DNA of 41,852 nt from contig JANYBL010000088.1 of the NCBI GenBank assembly GCA_025360815.1, forward strand, positions 1-41,852, given 5' to 3'. The notes below the pieces were generated by a model. The model did not search any database and was not told the origin of the DNA. It saw nothing but the letters and a program-made list of their open reading frames with translations. Source of the DNA: Burkholderiales bacterium (lineage in GTDB: Bacteria; Pseudomonadota; Gammaproteobacteria; Burkholderiales; Usitatibacteraceae). Positions 25,002-34,132 of this stretch are shown piece by piece (position 1 is the first letter of the stretch; each line of letters begins with the position of its first letter). The translations under genes and the position numbers were made by a program.

Positions 25002-25451
25002 CTATTTGGCATAGACATTTGCATTAAATTTTTGCATCCATTTTTCCGGCGAGTCGATTGCCGTGAAGCCAAATTTCTCGTACAGACCATGCGCATCGCT
25101 GGTCAGCAGCACCCATCGACGCAAACCCTGTAAATCAGGGTGGCTCACCAAGCATTCCATCAGCCACCGCGAGTGGCCTTGACCGCGATGCGCCGCCAAC
25201 ACAAACACATCGCTTAGATAGGCAATGGTGGCGCGATCCGTGATCACGCGGGCATAGCCAATTTGTTCATCGTTTTTGAACAACCCGAAACAAAGCGAAT
25301 GTTCTATCGAGCGCTCGACCACATGCCGCGAAATGTTTTTTGCCCAAAACGATTCGTGAGCTAAAAAAGCATGCACTACGTCAAGTGAAATTTTTTTATT
25401 GTCGGTGGTAATACTAAACTCACCGCGCGTCCACGACAAAAAATTATCCAT
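25002..25451 (-). CDS. GNAT-family N-acetyltransferase
   Basis: A 149-residue single-domain acetyltransferase. The acetyl-CoA pyrophosphate loop is RGQGHS (89-94) in AAHRGQGHSRWLMECL, preceded by the strand IAYLSDVFVL. LYEKFGFTAI near the C-terminus is the usual beta6/7 motif of GNATs. The acceptor substrate cannot be told. It starts 21 bp after hemY and would be the last gene of the hemCDXY transcript; a link to haem metabolism is not otherwise supported. Confidence 0.85.
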   Translation of the reverse strand: MDNFLSWTRGEFSITTDNKKISLDVVHAFLAHESFWAKNISRHVVERSIEHSLCFGLFKNDEQIGYARVITDRATIAYLSDVFVLAAHRGQGHSRWLMECLVSHPDLQGLRRWVLLTSDAHGLYEKFGFTAIDSPEKWMQKFNANVYAK

Positions 25452-25472
25452 AACCGTACCGAATGTTAGTTT

Positions 25473-26678
25473 TTATTTAGCCAATTCTGCGCTGCGCCGA
25501 ATGTGGCGGATCGCCTCTTCGCGCTTACCGACCTGTTCCATCAGACGGGCCAATGTCATATGCGCATCAAGCGTCGGTTGCAGCGCCACGCTGGCTTCCA
25601 GATAACTCTGTGCCTTGCCCCAAAGCGCTTGGCGCATACACAGTTTTCCAAGTGTCGCAAGAAGCACGGGATCGCGGGCGTGGCGTTTGAGCCATTTTTC
25701 GGCACGTTCAATTTGCGCCAACGTTGAATCACCTTTGCAATCGGCATAGACGGCCAGCAGCGTGCTGTCCCAGCGATCATCGCCGCGCGCATCAACGGTT
25801 TCATCAATCACGTTTTTAGCTTCTTCACCGCAACCCAATGTTACTAGGCGATTCGCGACGGTTGAAGCAATCGCCGCGTCGTAACGCGATTCTCGTTGCA
25901 AGGCTTTCCACGCGCCGATGATGGCTTCTAGATTGGCCGCCTTGGATTTTAGTAAATTCAATTCGGCATTAAGGCGAATCTGCTGCGCGGCAGCGACAGG
26001 CATCAGACCGGAACGTGTCAGCGCGTCTAGGCTTGACAGCACATCGTCCCAGGCGCTTTCAGCCATTTCGGCCTCTACCTTCATTTTTAACACGCCAGGG
26101 TTTTTGGGTGCTGTAACAGCTAACGCTTTGAGCAAGATAAGCGCATCCTTGGATTGGCCCTCAGCGAGTAACATATAGGCCTTCGAGGCATCGCGCATTT
26201 CGCCGGATTTCAAGCCGCGAATGCGGTTCAAATAAGGCACTGCTGCGCTTGAATTGCCGCCCTCATGCGCTGCCCAAGCGGCCGTTGCCGCGGCCAAATC
26301 GCGCGTTCCCTCGTGCACTGTTTCGGCCGTCATGGCGATGCGTGCCCGACGCTCCGCCTCGTTAAACTCACCCGCAAACAGCGCTCGCATGCTGGCATAA
26401 AGTGCATCGCGTGATTTACTACGCAACCGTTCTTTTTTCATGGCTTTCAGCGCACGGGGCAAGCGATACACTTTGCCGCTGACCCGCAGCAGCACATACA
26501 AAGCGCCAAACGCTACCACCAATAAAATTGTGAACAGCATGAACGATAATTCGATCACATGCTCCAGCACCACGAACACCACCAGTCCGGTACCATAGCG
26601 CCCGGCCAGCGCGAGCGCGACGGCGACCGCAGCGAGTGTGAATGCCCAAAGTGACCAGCGAATCGGTTTCTGTATCAT
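25473..26678 (-). CDS. hemY: HemY-like protein of the haem biosynthesis operon (TPR, inner membrane)
   Basis: A 401-residue protein. Two N-terminal membrane helices (about 9-26 and 36-64) and a basic loop (KVYRLPRALKAMKKERLRSKSR) are followed by a helical TPR-rich region to the end (ALFAGEFNEAERRARIAM; YLEASVALQPTLDAHMTLARLMEQVGKREEAIRHIRRS). This is the proteobacterial HemY_N/TPR protein, not the protoporphyrinogen oxidase of the same name. Its exact role is unresolved; it is thought to help organise late haem synthesis at the membrane. It begins 11 bp after hemX. Confidence 0.88.
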   Translation of the reverse strand: MIQKPIRWSLWAFTLAAVAVALALAGRYGTGLVVFVVLEHVIELSFMLFTILLVVAFGALYVLLRVSGKVYRLPRALKAMKKERLRSKSRDALYASMRALFAGEFNEAERRARIAMTAETVHEGTRDLAAATAAWAAHEGGNSSAAVPYLNRIRGLKSGEMRDASKAYMLLAEGQSKDALILLKALAVTAPKNPGVLKMKVEAEMAESAWDDVLSSLDALTRSGLMPVAAAQQIRLNAELNLLKSKAANLEAIIGAWKALQRESRYDAAIASTVANRLVTLGCGEEAKNVIDETVDARGDDRWDSTLLAVYADCKGDSTLAQIERAEKWLKRHARDPVLLATLGKLCMRQALWGKAQSYLEASVALQPTLDAHMTLARLMEQVGKREEAIRHIRRSAELAK

Positions 26679-26689
26679 TTGCGCATCCG

Positions 26690-27751
26690 CTATCGCAAAG
26701 GACGTTCACGCGCGGCGCGGGCAGCGCGAATCGCGTTAAGGCTAACGGTGATGTCAGGTGCCGCAATCGAGACGGGATTCTCAGAAAATTGCTTCAACAT
26801 CGTCTGCGCGTTCGAGATTACTTTTGCGCGCGTATCAAAATATTTAGCGAGCATTTCACGCGCCAGTTTTAGATCTTCTTTGTAATTGGTTTCATCGCGG
26901 GCGATCAGCGCCGTCCGCGCAGAGAGCAAACGCAGCTTCAAATTTTCGCGCAGGAAATAGCTTTGCTGTGGCGTGAGCAATGCAGCTTCTGCGCTATCGA
27001 TTTTGCGAATGCGCACCAGTTGTGAAATTTCATGCCAGAGATCACGGCCAAAACGCGCCACAATATTTTCATTTACATCATTGATACGCACCTCGCGTTC
27101 AACCGCGGCTCTGGTATCGGGCACAATCAGCGGCAGAGTGCCGGTCAGCGCCATCAAATTATCGATCTTCAGACTGACGCCCTGAATATCCACCAACGGC
27201 AACGCCTTCAAACGTTCCATGTCCTGTGTAATAGCGCGGCGCAATTGCACCACCTGCAATTTGTCAGCGCGCGACAATCGCTGATCGACTGTTTGCAACG
27301 CGATTAACGTTGCCCGAACATTGCCTGCCAAAATTAATTCGCGGCTGGCAATATTAAGTGTTTGCTCAATTTCGGCCAACAGCCAGTCGTCGGGCGCGCG
27401 CGCTAACTCGCGATACATTTCTTCCATCGCCACGCGTTGCCCCTGAAATTCCGCCAGCTTGCCTTCGAGCTGCGCTACCCTGTTTTGCGCATCGCGGATG
27501 TCCCGGTTGCTTTGCTCAACGCGAATTGATAGCTCTTTTTGCGCGTTGTTGGCCTCACCCAACTTGGTGCCGACCAGCAATTGCATCTCTTTGGCGCTAT
27601 CGCGGCCCTCCCAAAGCGCGATCACCGCGCCAGCCAAGCCAAGCGCGGCGAGCGCCATTGCCACCAAGATGGGCGCTGACAGGCGTGGCTTACCGACAGC
27701 GTTCAGCGGGGTTTGATCAGTCGCAACAGGAGCGCTATCGTTGGGGTTCAT
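26690..27751 (-). CDS. hemX: HemX-like protein of the haem biosynthesis operon
   Basis: A 353-residue membrane-anchored protein often labelled as a uroporphyrinogen-III C-methyltransferase. A Pro/Ala-rich N-terminus (1-25) precedes one transmembrane helix (27-47, PILVAMALAALGLAGAVIALW). A coiled coil follows (about 52-115, KEMQLLVGTKLGEANNAQKELSIRVEQ...LEGKLAEFQ). The HemX domain includes DDWLLAEIEQTLNIASRELILAGNVRATLIALQTVDQRL and WHEISQLVRIRKID. No SAM-binding methyltransferase motif is visible, so the enzyme name is probably a misnomer and a structural role is more likely. It is the third gene of hemCDXY, 40 bp after hemD and 11 bp before hemY. Confidence 0.9.
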   Translation of the reverse strand: MNPNDSAPVATDQTPLNAVGKPRLSAPILVAMALAALGLAGAVIALWEGRDSAKEMQLLVGTKLGEANNAQKELSIRVEQSNRDIRDAQNRVAQLEGKLAEFQGQRVAMEEMYRELARAPDDWLLAEIEQTLNIASRELILAGNVRATLIALQTVDQRLSRADKLQVVQLRRAITQDMERLKALPLVDIQGVSLKIDNLMALTGTLPLIVPDTRAAVEREVRINDVNENIVARFGRDLWHEISQLVRIRKIDSAEAALLTPQQSYFLRENLKLRLLSARTALIARDETNYKEDLKLAREMLAKYFDTRAKVISNAQTMLKQFSENPVSIAAPDITVSLNAIRAARAARERPLR

Positions 27752-27791
27752 AAATTTTCAGCAAATAGTCCGGTTAAAAATACCATTATCG

Positions 27792-28676
27792 TTAAAGTAG
27801 AGGCGGCGTCTGCCCTGCCATACCTGCCAGACCGTCAATCCCCGCGATCCCTGAAATCGCATCGGCTAGCGCAGCGTCATTCATCGGCACCACCGCACAA
27901 TGATGCCACCCGCGTTGTCGCGCGGCTTCTGCCACACGCGGGTGCGACACCAGCAGCGTGCATCTCAGAGCGATGTTGGCGTCGGCAAGCTTGGCTACAT
28001 TGTCCATCAAAGAATCTAGGGTCTCCACACTCAACGCTAAAAAAACGGTTGGAGATTGGCTTTGAAGCTGCGCCCGCAACGCCGATTGCTCAGCCGATGA
28101 AACGCTAATCGCTTTTCGTTCATAGCAAACCAGCAAACTTACCGTTGCACCGCGCTCACACAGCGTTTGTTGCAACACCTTGCGTCCACCCGTCTCACTA
28201 TGCCCGCAAACGATGATGATATGTTGCCCAGCCACCTCCTGCAATGACGGCATTGCCAACAGTGCTTCGCTGTCGTTACCGGACGACGGCGCCCCGGTCT
28301 GCCAACGAGCCAGCCAGTGGTCATCAAAGACCGTCGCATTTTTCAGCGCATCGGCGGTTATTTTACCAATACCAAATAGCGTGCCGCTGGCTGGAAAGCC
28401 GCGCCAACGCTGGAGTGTGGGCATGCCGTAGGCGACGGCATTGGCGCTGATAAAGATGATTGCCGTCGTGTTGGCAAGATTTGCAGTGCTGTCGGTTGAA
28501 CGCCGCTCAATCTCATCCGCCGGTAGCGGCTGAATATCGAGCACGGGGTAGGTTATCGTTTTTGCACCGGCAGCTTCCAAAGACTGCGCGGTAATCTCGC
28601 CCTGTATGCGCGGCCGGGTGACGACGACGGTTAGGCCTTTGAGCTTAGCCACACAATCTTTCAAATAGCGACTCAT
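27792..28676 (-). CDS. hemD: Uroporphyrinogen-III synthase
   Basis: A 294-residue two-domain enzyme that closes and inverts ring D of hydroxymethylbilane to give uroporphyrinogen III. Sequence conservation in this family is weak. LKGLTVVVTRPRIQGEITAQSLEAAGAKTITYPVLDI at the N-terminus, IIFISANAVAYGM, FGIGKITADAL and IIIVCGHSETGGRKVLQQTLCERGATVSLLVCYERK mark the fold. Placement 27 bp after hemC and before hemX confirms the call. The C-terminus has a Gly/Ala-Gly/Ile repeat tail (ISGIAGIDGLAGMAG) that looks non-catalytic. Confidence 0.92.
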   Translation of the reverse strand: MSRYLKDCVAKLKGLTVVVTRPRIQGEITAQSLEAAGAKTITYPVLDIQPLPADEIERRSTDSTANLANTTAIIFISANAVAYGMPTLQRWRGFPASGTLFGIGKITADALKNATVFDDHWLARWQTGAPSSGNDSEALLAMPSLQEVAGQHIIIVCGHSETGGRKVLQQTLCERGATVSLLVCYERKAISVSSAEQSALRAQLQSQSPTVFLALSVETLDSLMDNVAKLADANIALRCTLLVSHPRVAEAARQRGWHHCAVVPMNDAALADAISGIAGIDGLAGMAGQTPPLL

Positions 28677-28703
28677 TTCTGGCGCGACGCAACTGTTGGT
28701 GAA

Positions 28704-29648
28704 TCATGATTTGCGAAAACTACCCAACGCGGCCAAGATTTCGCCCGCACCTTGCGCAACGAGTTTTTCTGCCAACGCCACGCCCATTGCTTCCGCATCC
28801 GCTGCCGTACCCTGCACAGTGTTGCGCACCAAGCGAGATCCATCCGGCAGCGCAACGAAACCTTCCAGCAATAAATTTCCGCCCGCCATAGTGGCGCGTC
28901 CGCCCAGCGGAATATCGCAACTGCCGGTCAACGCGCGACCTAGTGAGCGCTCTGCGGACACAATCGCCGTCGTGTTAGCGTCCTCAAACGGCGCAAGCCA
29001 ACGGCGGAAATCGGCTCTATCACACCGGTATTCAATCCCCAACGCACCCTGCGCAATTGCAGGGATAAACGTGTCTGGGTCAAGGGTGGCGCGAACGCGG
29101 TCACCAAAGCCCAAACGATTCAGACCCGCTGCCGCCAAAATAATGGCATCAAACTCCCCATCATCGAGCTTTTTTAGCCTTGTGTTGACGTTTCCGCGAA
29201 GCGCCTTAATTTGCACATGCGGGAAGTGATAGCGAAGCTGGCTTTCACGCCTGAGGCTCGACGTGCCAACCACTGCACCTAGCGGCAGATCGGCCAGGGA
29301 TGAGAAGCGGTTAGAAACAAACGCGTCACAGACATTTTCACGCGCCCCAACAACGGCCATCGCAAAACCTTCCGGCAGCGTCATCGGCACATCTTTCATT
29401 GAATGGACGGCGATATCGGCACGACTTTCTTCAAGTGCAACTTCCAGCTCTTTGATAAACAAACCTTTACCGCCAATTTCCGCCAACGGCTTGTCCAAAA
29501 TCTGATCGCCACGTGTGGTCATGCCAATAATTTCAACATGACAATTTGGGTAGAGCTCGATGAGCTTTGATTGAATCCACTCGCTTTGCGCCATCGCGAG
29601 GCGGCTCTCTCGGGAAGCGATGCGAATGCTTGTGGGGTGCGAAGTCAT
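28704..29648 (-). CDS. hemC: Porphobilinogen deaminase (hydroxymethylbilane synthase)
   Basis: A 314-residue cytosolic enzyme that polymerises four porphobilinogen molecules. RIASRESRLAMAQSEWI, TTRGDQILDKPLAEIGGKGLFIKELE, DIAVHSMKDVP (catalytic Asp) and GTSSLRRESQL with ALRGNVNTRL are the family's motifs in order. The cysteine that holds the dipyrromethane cofactor is in ALTGSCDIPLGG near residue 247; relatives usually read GGC, here GSC. First gene of hemCDXY, divergent from the large oxidoreductase gene over 258 bp. Confidence 0.96.
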   Translation of the reverse strand: MTSHPTSIRIASRESRLAMAQSEWIQSKLIELYPNCHVEIIGMTTRGDQILDKPLAEIGGKGLFIKELEVALEESRADIAVHSMKDVPMTLPEGFAMAVVGARENVCDAFVSNRFSSLADLPLGAVVGTSSLRRESQLRYHFPHVQIKALRGNVNTRLKKLDDGEFDAIILAAAGLNRLGFGDRVRATLDPDTFIPAIAQGALGIEYRCDRADFRRWLAPFEDANTTAIVSAERSLGRALTGSCDIPLGGRATMAGGNLLLEGFVALPDGSRLVRNTVQGTAADAEAMGVALAEKLVAQGAGEILAALGSFRKS

Positions 29649-29775
29649 ATGGTTTTAAAAAATAAAGATGTTGAAATGTTAGCACGCGGGCTTGGGTGCC
29701 GTGGAAGGTCGCGAAAAGTTGCAACACTTGGCTACTAAGGCCGAATGGCGAGATCATTGCAAATGAAAACGATTG

Positions 29776-29803
29776 TTGAAGCTAATTGATGCCGTTCAAT
29801 AAT
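29776..29803 (+). promoter_or_regulatory. Candidate sigma70 promoter for the large FAD/Fe-S oxidoreductase
   Basis: TTGAAG (29776-29781) and AATAAT (29798-29803) with a 16-bp spacer lie about 100 bp before the ATG at 29907, in a spacer shared with divergent hemC. The match is fair, not strong. Confidence 0.3.
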
Positions 29804-29906
29804 GCTGCGCTGCGGTAGAATAGAATTAAATCGATTTGTCAATGAATTGTCATCAAACTACGACCACGAACCGACATCCATCACGCAACACTTTTAGGCC
29901 TGAATC

Positions 29907-32900
29907 ATGGCATCAAATCCCGTCGCAATTCCGACCACAAAATCCGCTCGTGCTGCTTCGGTACTGCCGTTCAAGCATCTCGGGATGCCGAGCGGCGTCA
30001 CTGGTTTAGGCAACGACAGTGCGCACGCTGACGGCACCCAACGACTGCGCGAAATCCCCTATAACTACACCTCGTTTTCCGACCGCGAAATTGTCATTCG
30101 CTTGCTGGGCGCCGACGCGTGGGATATTTTGTTGGAGTTGCGTGGTGAGCGTAAGACAGGCCGCAGTGCGAGGATGTTGTACGAAGTGTTGGGCGATATT
30201 TGGGTAGTCGAGCGCAACCCCTATTTGCAAGATGATTTGCTCGATAATCCGAAGCGGCGCGCGATGTTGATCGGAGCAATGCGGCACAGGCTAAGTGAAA
30301 TCGAAAAACGCCGGGTGATGGATGGCAACGGCAACGCTAACGGCGACGACAGCAACCAAGAAGACGAAAACGAATCCCGCTCAAAAAAGGTCAGCGTACT
30401 TCTGGAGCGCGGCCACAAGGCAGTTGACCAATTTGAAACCGAGTTCCGTGAGACATGGGACTTCCGCAAAAAAGTCGAGCGGCGACTTGGCAAGATCACC
30501 CGCCGCGACAATATCGCATTCGACGGTCTCGCGCGTGTCTCGCATGTCACCGACGCCACCGACTGGCGTGTGGAATATCCGTTTGTGGTGCTCTACCCTG
30601 ATACCGAGGCAGAAATAGCCCCCTTGGTGAAAGCACTGATTGAATTGGGGCTCACCATCATCCCGCGCGGTGGTGGTACCGGATACACCGGTGGCGCGAT
30701 TCCACTGACCAAAAACGCGGCGATTATCAACACCGAAAAGCTTGATCAGCTTGGCGCTGTTGAGCGCATAGCGTTGCCTGGCGTAGCCGAGCCAGTGGCA
30801 ACAATCCATTGCGGCGCGGGTGTGGTCACGCGCCGTGCAATGGAAGCCGCTGAGGCCGCAGGCCTGGTGTGGGCTTGTGACCCAACCAGCGCGGATGCAA
30901 GCTGCATTGGCGGCAATGTGTCGATGAACGCAGGCGGCAAGAAAGCCGTACTGTGGGGCACGGCTCTCGATAATTTAGCCTCCTGGAAAATGGTCGATAC
31001 CAACGGCGACTGGTTGGAAGTTGAGCGCGTCCATCACAACCTTGGCAAGATTCACGATATTGAAACCGCGAAATTTCGCGTTCGACATTTTGACGAAAAA
31101 GGCCGCGAGACCAAACCAGACGACTTGCTGGAAATCCCCGGCGAGTCGTTTCGCAAAACCGGCTTGGGCAAAGATGTCACCGATAAATTTTTAAGCGGCC
31201 TGCCAGGCATTCAGAAGGAAGGTTGCGACGGCATTATCACGTCGGCGCGATTTATTTTGCACAGAATGCCCAAGCATATCCGCACGGTGTGTTTGGAATT
31301 TTTTGGGCAAGTGAAAGAAGCGGTTCCATCGATCGTTGAGATCAAAGACTATCTCGACGGATCGGATAAAGCAATTCTGGCGGGCCTTGAGCATTTGGAC
31401 GAGCGCTACGTAAAAGCCGTCGGTTATGCCACCAAATCACGGCGCAATCAGCGTCCGAAAATGGTGTTGATTGGCGATATTGTCTCGGATGATGAAAATG
31501 CAGTGATGGAAGCCGCCAGCCAAGTCGTAAGGCTTGCGAACGCACGCCATGGCGAAGGTTTCGTGGCGGTGACCGCTGACGCACGCAAAAAATTCTGGCT
31601 TGACCGCGCGCGCACTGCCGCGATCGCGAAGCATACCAATGCGTTCAAAATCAACGAAGACGTCGTGATTCCGCTGGATCGCTTGGGCGACTATTCAGAC
31701 GGCATTGAACATTTGAATATTGAGCTATCGATTAAAAATAAGCTGCGTTTGGTCGATGCACTGGACGCTTTGTTCAACACCAATTTGCCGCTCAATGAAG
31801 ATGATGAAAAAATCGCCCGAGAAGAAATTTTTGGCACTAGGATCGAGCAGGCCCAGGAGTTGCTGGCCAGCGTGCGGGCGCGTTGGCACTTCCTGCTCGC
31901 CAATTTAGACCGACCGGTCGGCGAGCTGGTTGATGAATTGCTGGGCGTGGGCTTGGCCGCCGTGCAGATTAAATCGGTGCAGCCATCGACAACGATTTTT
32001 AACCTATTGCAAACCCTTGAGGTGCGGGTCTCGTGGAAGGTCGAATTGCGCGAGCCGCTGGGTCAGATATTTTCAGGCCGCATGTTTGAACGCGTTGTCG
32101 CCAAAATCGCCGAAACGCATAAAGCGGTGCTGAAAGGCCGCGTATTTATCGCCTTACATATGCACGCCGGCGACGGCAATGTTCACACCAACATTCCCGT
32201 GAATTCGGACGATTACGGCATGTTGCAAGAAGCCAATCAATCCGTTGCCCGCATCATGGCGTTCGCAAGGCAGTTGAACGGCGTTATCTCTGGTGAGCAC
32301 GGTATTGGCATTACTAAGTTTGAATTTTTAACGACTGATGAAGTCGCGCCGTTTGTGGCTTATAAACAAAGCGTTGACCCGCGCGGCCACTTCAACAAAG
32401 GCAAACTCATGCCAGGCGGTGATTTGGCGCGGGCATATACGCCGTCGTTTTCGTTGCTAGGTGCGGAGTCGCTGATTTTGGAGCAAAGTGAAATCGGCAA
32501 CATTGCCACGTCAATCAAAGACTGCCTACGCTGCGGCAAGTGTAAACCCGTGTGCGCCACGCATGTGCCGCGTGCAAATTTACTGTATTCGCCGCGTAAT
32601 AAAATTTTGGGAACGTCGTTGCTGATTGAGGCATTTTTATACGAAGAACAAACGAGGCGCGGTGTATCGCTTCGACATTTCGACGAGTTTTCTGACGTGG
32701 CCGATCATTGCACCGTCTGCCATAAATGTGAAAACCCCTGCCCGGTCGATATTGATTTTGGTAACGTCTCGATGGCGATGCGTAATTTGCTGCGCAAAGA
32801 AGGCAAGAAAAAATTTAATCCGGGCACGGCCGCGGCGATGTTTTATCTAAACGCCAAGGACCCGATGACGATCAAAATCGTGAAAACGCTGATGATTGAT

Positions 32901-34010
32901 TGGGGCTATAAAATCCAGCGCCTGGCGCATTCGTTCGCGCGCAAAACACTTCTATTGCGAGGCCAAGTCAAATCTCCACCGGCGACTATTGGCAAGCCAG
33001 CCCTCAAAGCGCAGGTGATTCATTTCATCAATAAACCGATGCCGGGCGGGCTACCGAAAAAAACCGCACGGGCATTATTGGATATTGAAGACAACACGAT
33101 TGTTCCCATCATTCGCGATCCGGTCAAAGCCCATGTGGATGCCGAGGCGGTGTTTTATTTTCCGGGCTGCGGCTCGGAGCGTCTATTCGGGCAGGTTGGT
33201 TTGGCGACGCAGGCGATGCTTTACGAGGTAGGTGTGCAGACCGTGTTGCCGCCCGGCTATTTATGTTGTGGCTATCCGCAAACTGCGTCCGGCAATGCGG
33301 ATAAGGGCGAGCAAATTACGACCGAGAATCGGGTGCTGTTCCATCGTGTGGCGAACACGCTTAATTATCTCGATATTAAAACCGTGGTGGTGAGCTGCGG
33401 AACCTGCATGGATCAATTGCAAAAATATGAGTTCGAGAAAATTTTCCCCGGCTGCCGCTTACTTGATATTCATGAGTTTTTGCTCGAAAAAGGGGTGAAG
33501 TTGCAGGGCGTGACAGGTACTCGTTACATGTATCACGACCCCTGCCATTCGCCGATGAAAACTTACCAACCGCTTAAAGTGGTGAATGAATTGATGGGGC
33601 AAACCGTCACGCAAAACGAGCGCTGCTGTGGCGAATCCGGCACGCTGGCGGTGACGCGCCCTGATATTTCTACGCAAGTCCGATTCCGTAAAGAAGAGGA
33701 AATGCGCAAGGGGGCAGATGCCCTGAGAGCCGCGCCAGCGCTAGAGTTTGTTAGCACTGTTGCAGCAATGACGATGGCGACGGCAACAACGCCCCGCCAA
33801 GGCGACGCCCCGGACAAGTTTAAAGGCAACATTAAAATTCTCACGTCTTGCCCATCGTGTTTACAGGGGCTATCGCGTTTTGATCATGATGCCGGCACCA
33901 CCTCCGATTACATCGTGGTTGAAATCGCCAAGCATATTCTTGGTAAAAACTGGATGGCCGAGTACGTGGCAAAGGCAAATAGCGGCGGCATTGAGCGGGT
34001 GCTTCTATAA
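29907..34010 (+). CDS. Giant FAD-linked oxidase / Fe-S oxidoreductase fusion with DUF3683
   Basis: A 1367-residue fused dehydrogenase. N-terminal DUF3683 (about 45-135, [21 protein letters not shown]) is followed by an acidic linker (140-160). An FAD-binding PCMH domain has [13 protein letters not shown] near 250 and the FAD-oxidase C-terminal domain has [10 protein letters not shown] near 750 and GEHGIG near 795. Two 4Fe-4S motifs are [11 protein letters not shown] (about 872) and [12 protein letters not shown] (about 934). Two CCG (GlpC/HdrD) repeats have PGCGSE...CCGYP (about 1086-1120) and DPCHSP...CCGESG (about 1210-1240). It looks like GlcD and GlcF joined in one chain, so it probably oxidises a 2-hydroxy acid such as lactate or glycolate at the membrane and feeds quinone. 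The substrate is not fixed by the sequence. The type is common in betaproteobacteria. Confidence 0.9.
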   Translation: MASNPVAIPTTKSARAASVLPFKHLGMPSGVTGLGNDSAHADGTQRLREIPYNYTSFSDREIVIRLLGADAWDILLELRGERKTGRSARMLYEVLGDIWVVERNPYLQDDLLDNPKRRAMLIGAMRHRLSEIEKRRVMDGNGNANGDDSNQEDENESRSKKVSVLLERGHKAVDQFETEFRETWDFRKKVERRLGKITRRDNIAFDGLARVSHVTDATDWRVEYPFVVLYPDTEAEIAPLVKALIELGLTIIPRGGGTGYTGGAIPLTKNAAIINTEKLDQLGAVERIALPGVAEPVATIHCGAGVVTRRAMEAAEAAGLVWACDPTSADASCIGGNVSMNAGGKKAVLWGTALDNLASWKMVDTNGDWLEVERVHHNLGKIHDIETAKFRVRHFDEKGRETKPDDLLEIPGESFRKTGLGKDVTDKFLSGLPGIQKEGCDGIITSARFILHRMPKHIRTVCLEFFGQVKEAVPSIVEIKDYLDGSDKAILAGLEHLDERYVKAVGYATKSRRNQRPKMVLIGDIVSDDENAVMEAASQVVRLANARHGEGFVAVTADARKKFWLDRARTAAIAKHTNAFKINEDVVIPLDRLGDYSDGIEHLNIELSIKNKLRLVDALDALFNTNLPLNEDDEKIAREEIFGTRIEQAQELLASVRARWHFLLANLDRPVGELVDELLGVGLAAVQIKSVQPSTTIFNLLQTLEVRVSWKVELREPLGQIFSGRMFERVVAKIAETHKAVLKGRVFIALHMHAGDGNVHTNIPVNSDDYGMLQEANQSVARIMAFARQLNGVISGEHGIGITKFEFLTTDEVAPFVAYKQSVDPRGHFNKGKLMPGGDLARAYTPSFSLLGAESLILEQSEIGNIATSIKDCLRCGKCKPVCATHVPRANLLYSPRNKILGTSLLIEAFLYEEQTRRGVSLRHFDEFSDVADHCTVCHKCENPCPVDIDFGNVSMAMRNLLRKEGKKKFNPGTAAAMFYLNAKDPMTIKIVKTLMIDWGYKIQRLAHSFARKTLLLRGQVKSPPATIGKPALKAQVIHFINKPMPGGLPKKTARALLDIEDNTIVPIIRDPVKAHVDAEAVFYFPGCGSERLFGQVGLATQAMLYEVGVQTVLPPGYLCCGYPQTASGNADKGEQITTENRVLFHRVANTLNYLDIKTVVVSCGTCMDQLQKYEFEKIFPGCRLLDIHEFLLEKGVKLQGVTGTRYMYHDPCHSPMKTYQPLKVVNELMGQTVTQNERCCGESGTLAVTRPDISTQVRFRKEEEMRKGADALRAAPALEFVSTVAAMTMATATTPRQGDAPDKFKGNIKILTSCPSCLQGLSRFDHDAGTTSDYIVVEIAKHILGKNWMAEYVAKANSGGIERVLL

Positions 34011-34132
34011 GCCCTGAAAAGTTAAATGCCCAGCAGAAGATAGCGTCGCCTCGGTCCGACAAAAACGGGCGCGTCTGATTGAATTGTCTGCGTTACAATT
34101 GGTGTCTAATTTTTTTGGGTAATGATGTAGCC

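Noticed and set aside
30381-30809. 142-residue minus ORF inside the large oxidoreductase gene
   Set aside because: Antisense shadow of the FAD-binding domain; no independent support.
34079-34132. Upstream TTG start of the Asp-box lipoprotein
   Set aside because: Would put 18 extra residues before a clean lipoprotein signal peptide that starts at ATG 34133.
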